From Bacteroidales bacterium (GTDB taxonomy: Bacteria > Bacteroidota > Bacteroidia > Bacteroidales > P3): a stretch of 63,823 bases of DNA. Below the pieces are notes generated by a model. It was given only the letters and a program-made list of their open reading frames with translations. It did no database searches and was not told the origin of the DNA. The position numbers were made by a program, and so were the translations under genes. How positions within the stretch are numbered: position 1 is the stretch's first letter; the number at the start of each line of letters is the position of its first letter. Positions 63,374 to 63,823 of the stretch are shown here, in pieces. The stretch covers positions 1 to 63,823 of the forward strand of contig JAISPZ010000010.1 of NCBI GenBank assembly GCA_031274555.1, written 5' to 3'.

Positions 63374-63823
63374 CTAGATACTAACGTAAACATATACACT
63401 TGCGGATGAAACCAAATGAGTGGAATGAAGCCTATTTTCATAAGGATCAAAATAATTGGGCAAGACATTTATCCAATAGTATTTTTCATTTATTCCAAGT
63501 GCATTTGTCTTTTCTGTATAGGGTATTCCGAGAGAATTATATCCGTCGCAATCCAGATATTTTGTACCTGAAAACCAAAGATAGTTCCTAGACAACCATG
63601 ATATCCAATCCTCTGCGAAGTTTTTATAAAATAGTTGATTTCTTGCATAAACATACGATTGATTAGAATGAAATTTTACTTTTAGTTTTCGATCTTTATT
63701 ATTGTACCTTAAATCCGCAAGCAAATTATTTTGAGAGTAGAAAAATATTTCCAAAGTTTTTTTTTGCGAATATTCTGGGAAACGAGGGGTTGATATGCTG
63801 TTTTTCGACAAAAAAAATGCAGA
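63374..63823 (-). CDS. Hypothetical protein, 5'-partial at the right window edge
   Basis: The frame is open to the last base; the first internal start candidate is a TTG at 63811, so the true start is probably beyond the window. About 149 residues are visible, rich in Tyr, Asn and aromatic residues ('NEKYYWINVLPNYFDPYENR', 'HLVSSASVYVYVSI'). The first visible residues (SAFFLSKNS) could be the end of a signal peptide. No family is recognised. It may form a pair with the barrel protein 11 bp downstream. Confidence 0.55.
   Translation of the reverse strand, partial: SAFFLSKNSISTPRFPEYSQKKTLEIFFYSQNNLLADLRYNNKDRKLKVKFHSNQSYVYARNQLFYKNFAEDWISWLSRNYLWFSGTKYLDCDGYNSLGIPYTEKTNALGINEKYYWINVLPNYFDPYENRLHSTHLVSSASVYVYVSI

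Overview
The window looks like part of a Bacteroidota chromosome, most likely order Bacteroidales. Four signs point there: a C-terminal type IX secretion system (T9SS) type A sorting domain on a secreted nuclease; promoters of the TTG-N19/20-TAnnTTTG type and little sign of Shine-Dalgarno sites; a tRNA gene without an encoded CCA end; and families typical of that group (DUF1573, a DUF6057-like protein, FGE/GldK-like secreted proteins, LuxE-like ligase). The placement is inference.

Region 1 to 40248 (minus strand) is one uninterrupted reading frame. It starts at an ATG at 40246-40248 with a signal peptide and is still open at base 1: 13,416 codons without a stop, and its C-terminus lies outside the window. 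It is easy to miss because it has no stop codon here and the opposite strand is littered with short meaningless ORFs. The product is a giant secreted, probably surface-anchored, adhesin-like protein. It has an N-terminal 21-residue tandem repeat, then chains of Ig-like/PKD-like modules, a block of SprB-like repeats, three interspersed jelly-roll-like lectin-type modules, two families of higher-order internal duplications (about 0.83 kb and about 2.4 kb), and a 66-residue repeat near the left edge. A secreted FGE-sulfatase-fold protein without visible catalytic cysteines lies directly upstream on the same strand and is the natural candidate partner.

Region 42.3 to 50.5 kb is ordinary chromosome: a DUF6057-like membrane protein, an inositol monophosphatase (suhB-like) divergent from aroA, a class I aminotransferase, a DUF1573 protein, and a large secreted endonuclease I with lamin-tail, Ig-like and T9SS sorting domains. 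A tRNA-Asp gene with its own promoter and terminator follows.

Region 50.7 to 55.1 kb, just after tRNA-Asp, is an accessory island: an AlbA_2/Schlafen-type ATP-binding regulator, two copies of a palindrome-containing repeat, two truncated hsdS pieces facing each other, a Fic protein with a winged-helix tail, and a 93-residue stump of hsdR. It reads as a decayed type I restriction-modification locus; no hsdM is seen.

Region 55.1 to 63.8 kb holds a secreted GH3 glycosidase, a lipoprotein-mrdA-rodA cell-elongation operon, a LuxE-like acyl-protein synthetase, an outer-membrane barrel protein and a partial hypothetical gene. Three unrelated genes (GH3, luxE-like, fic) carry in-frame 12- or 18-bp tandem repeats, and two six-unit heptanucleotide arrays lie downstream of rodA, so short-repeat expansion seems to be a habit of this genome.
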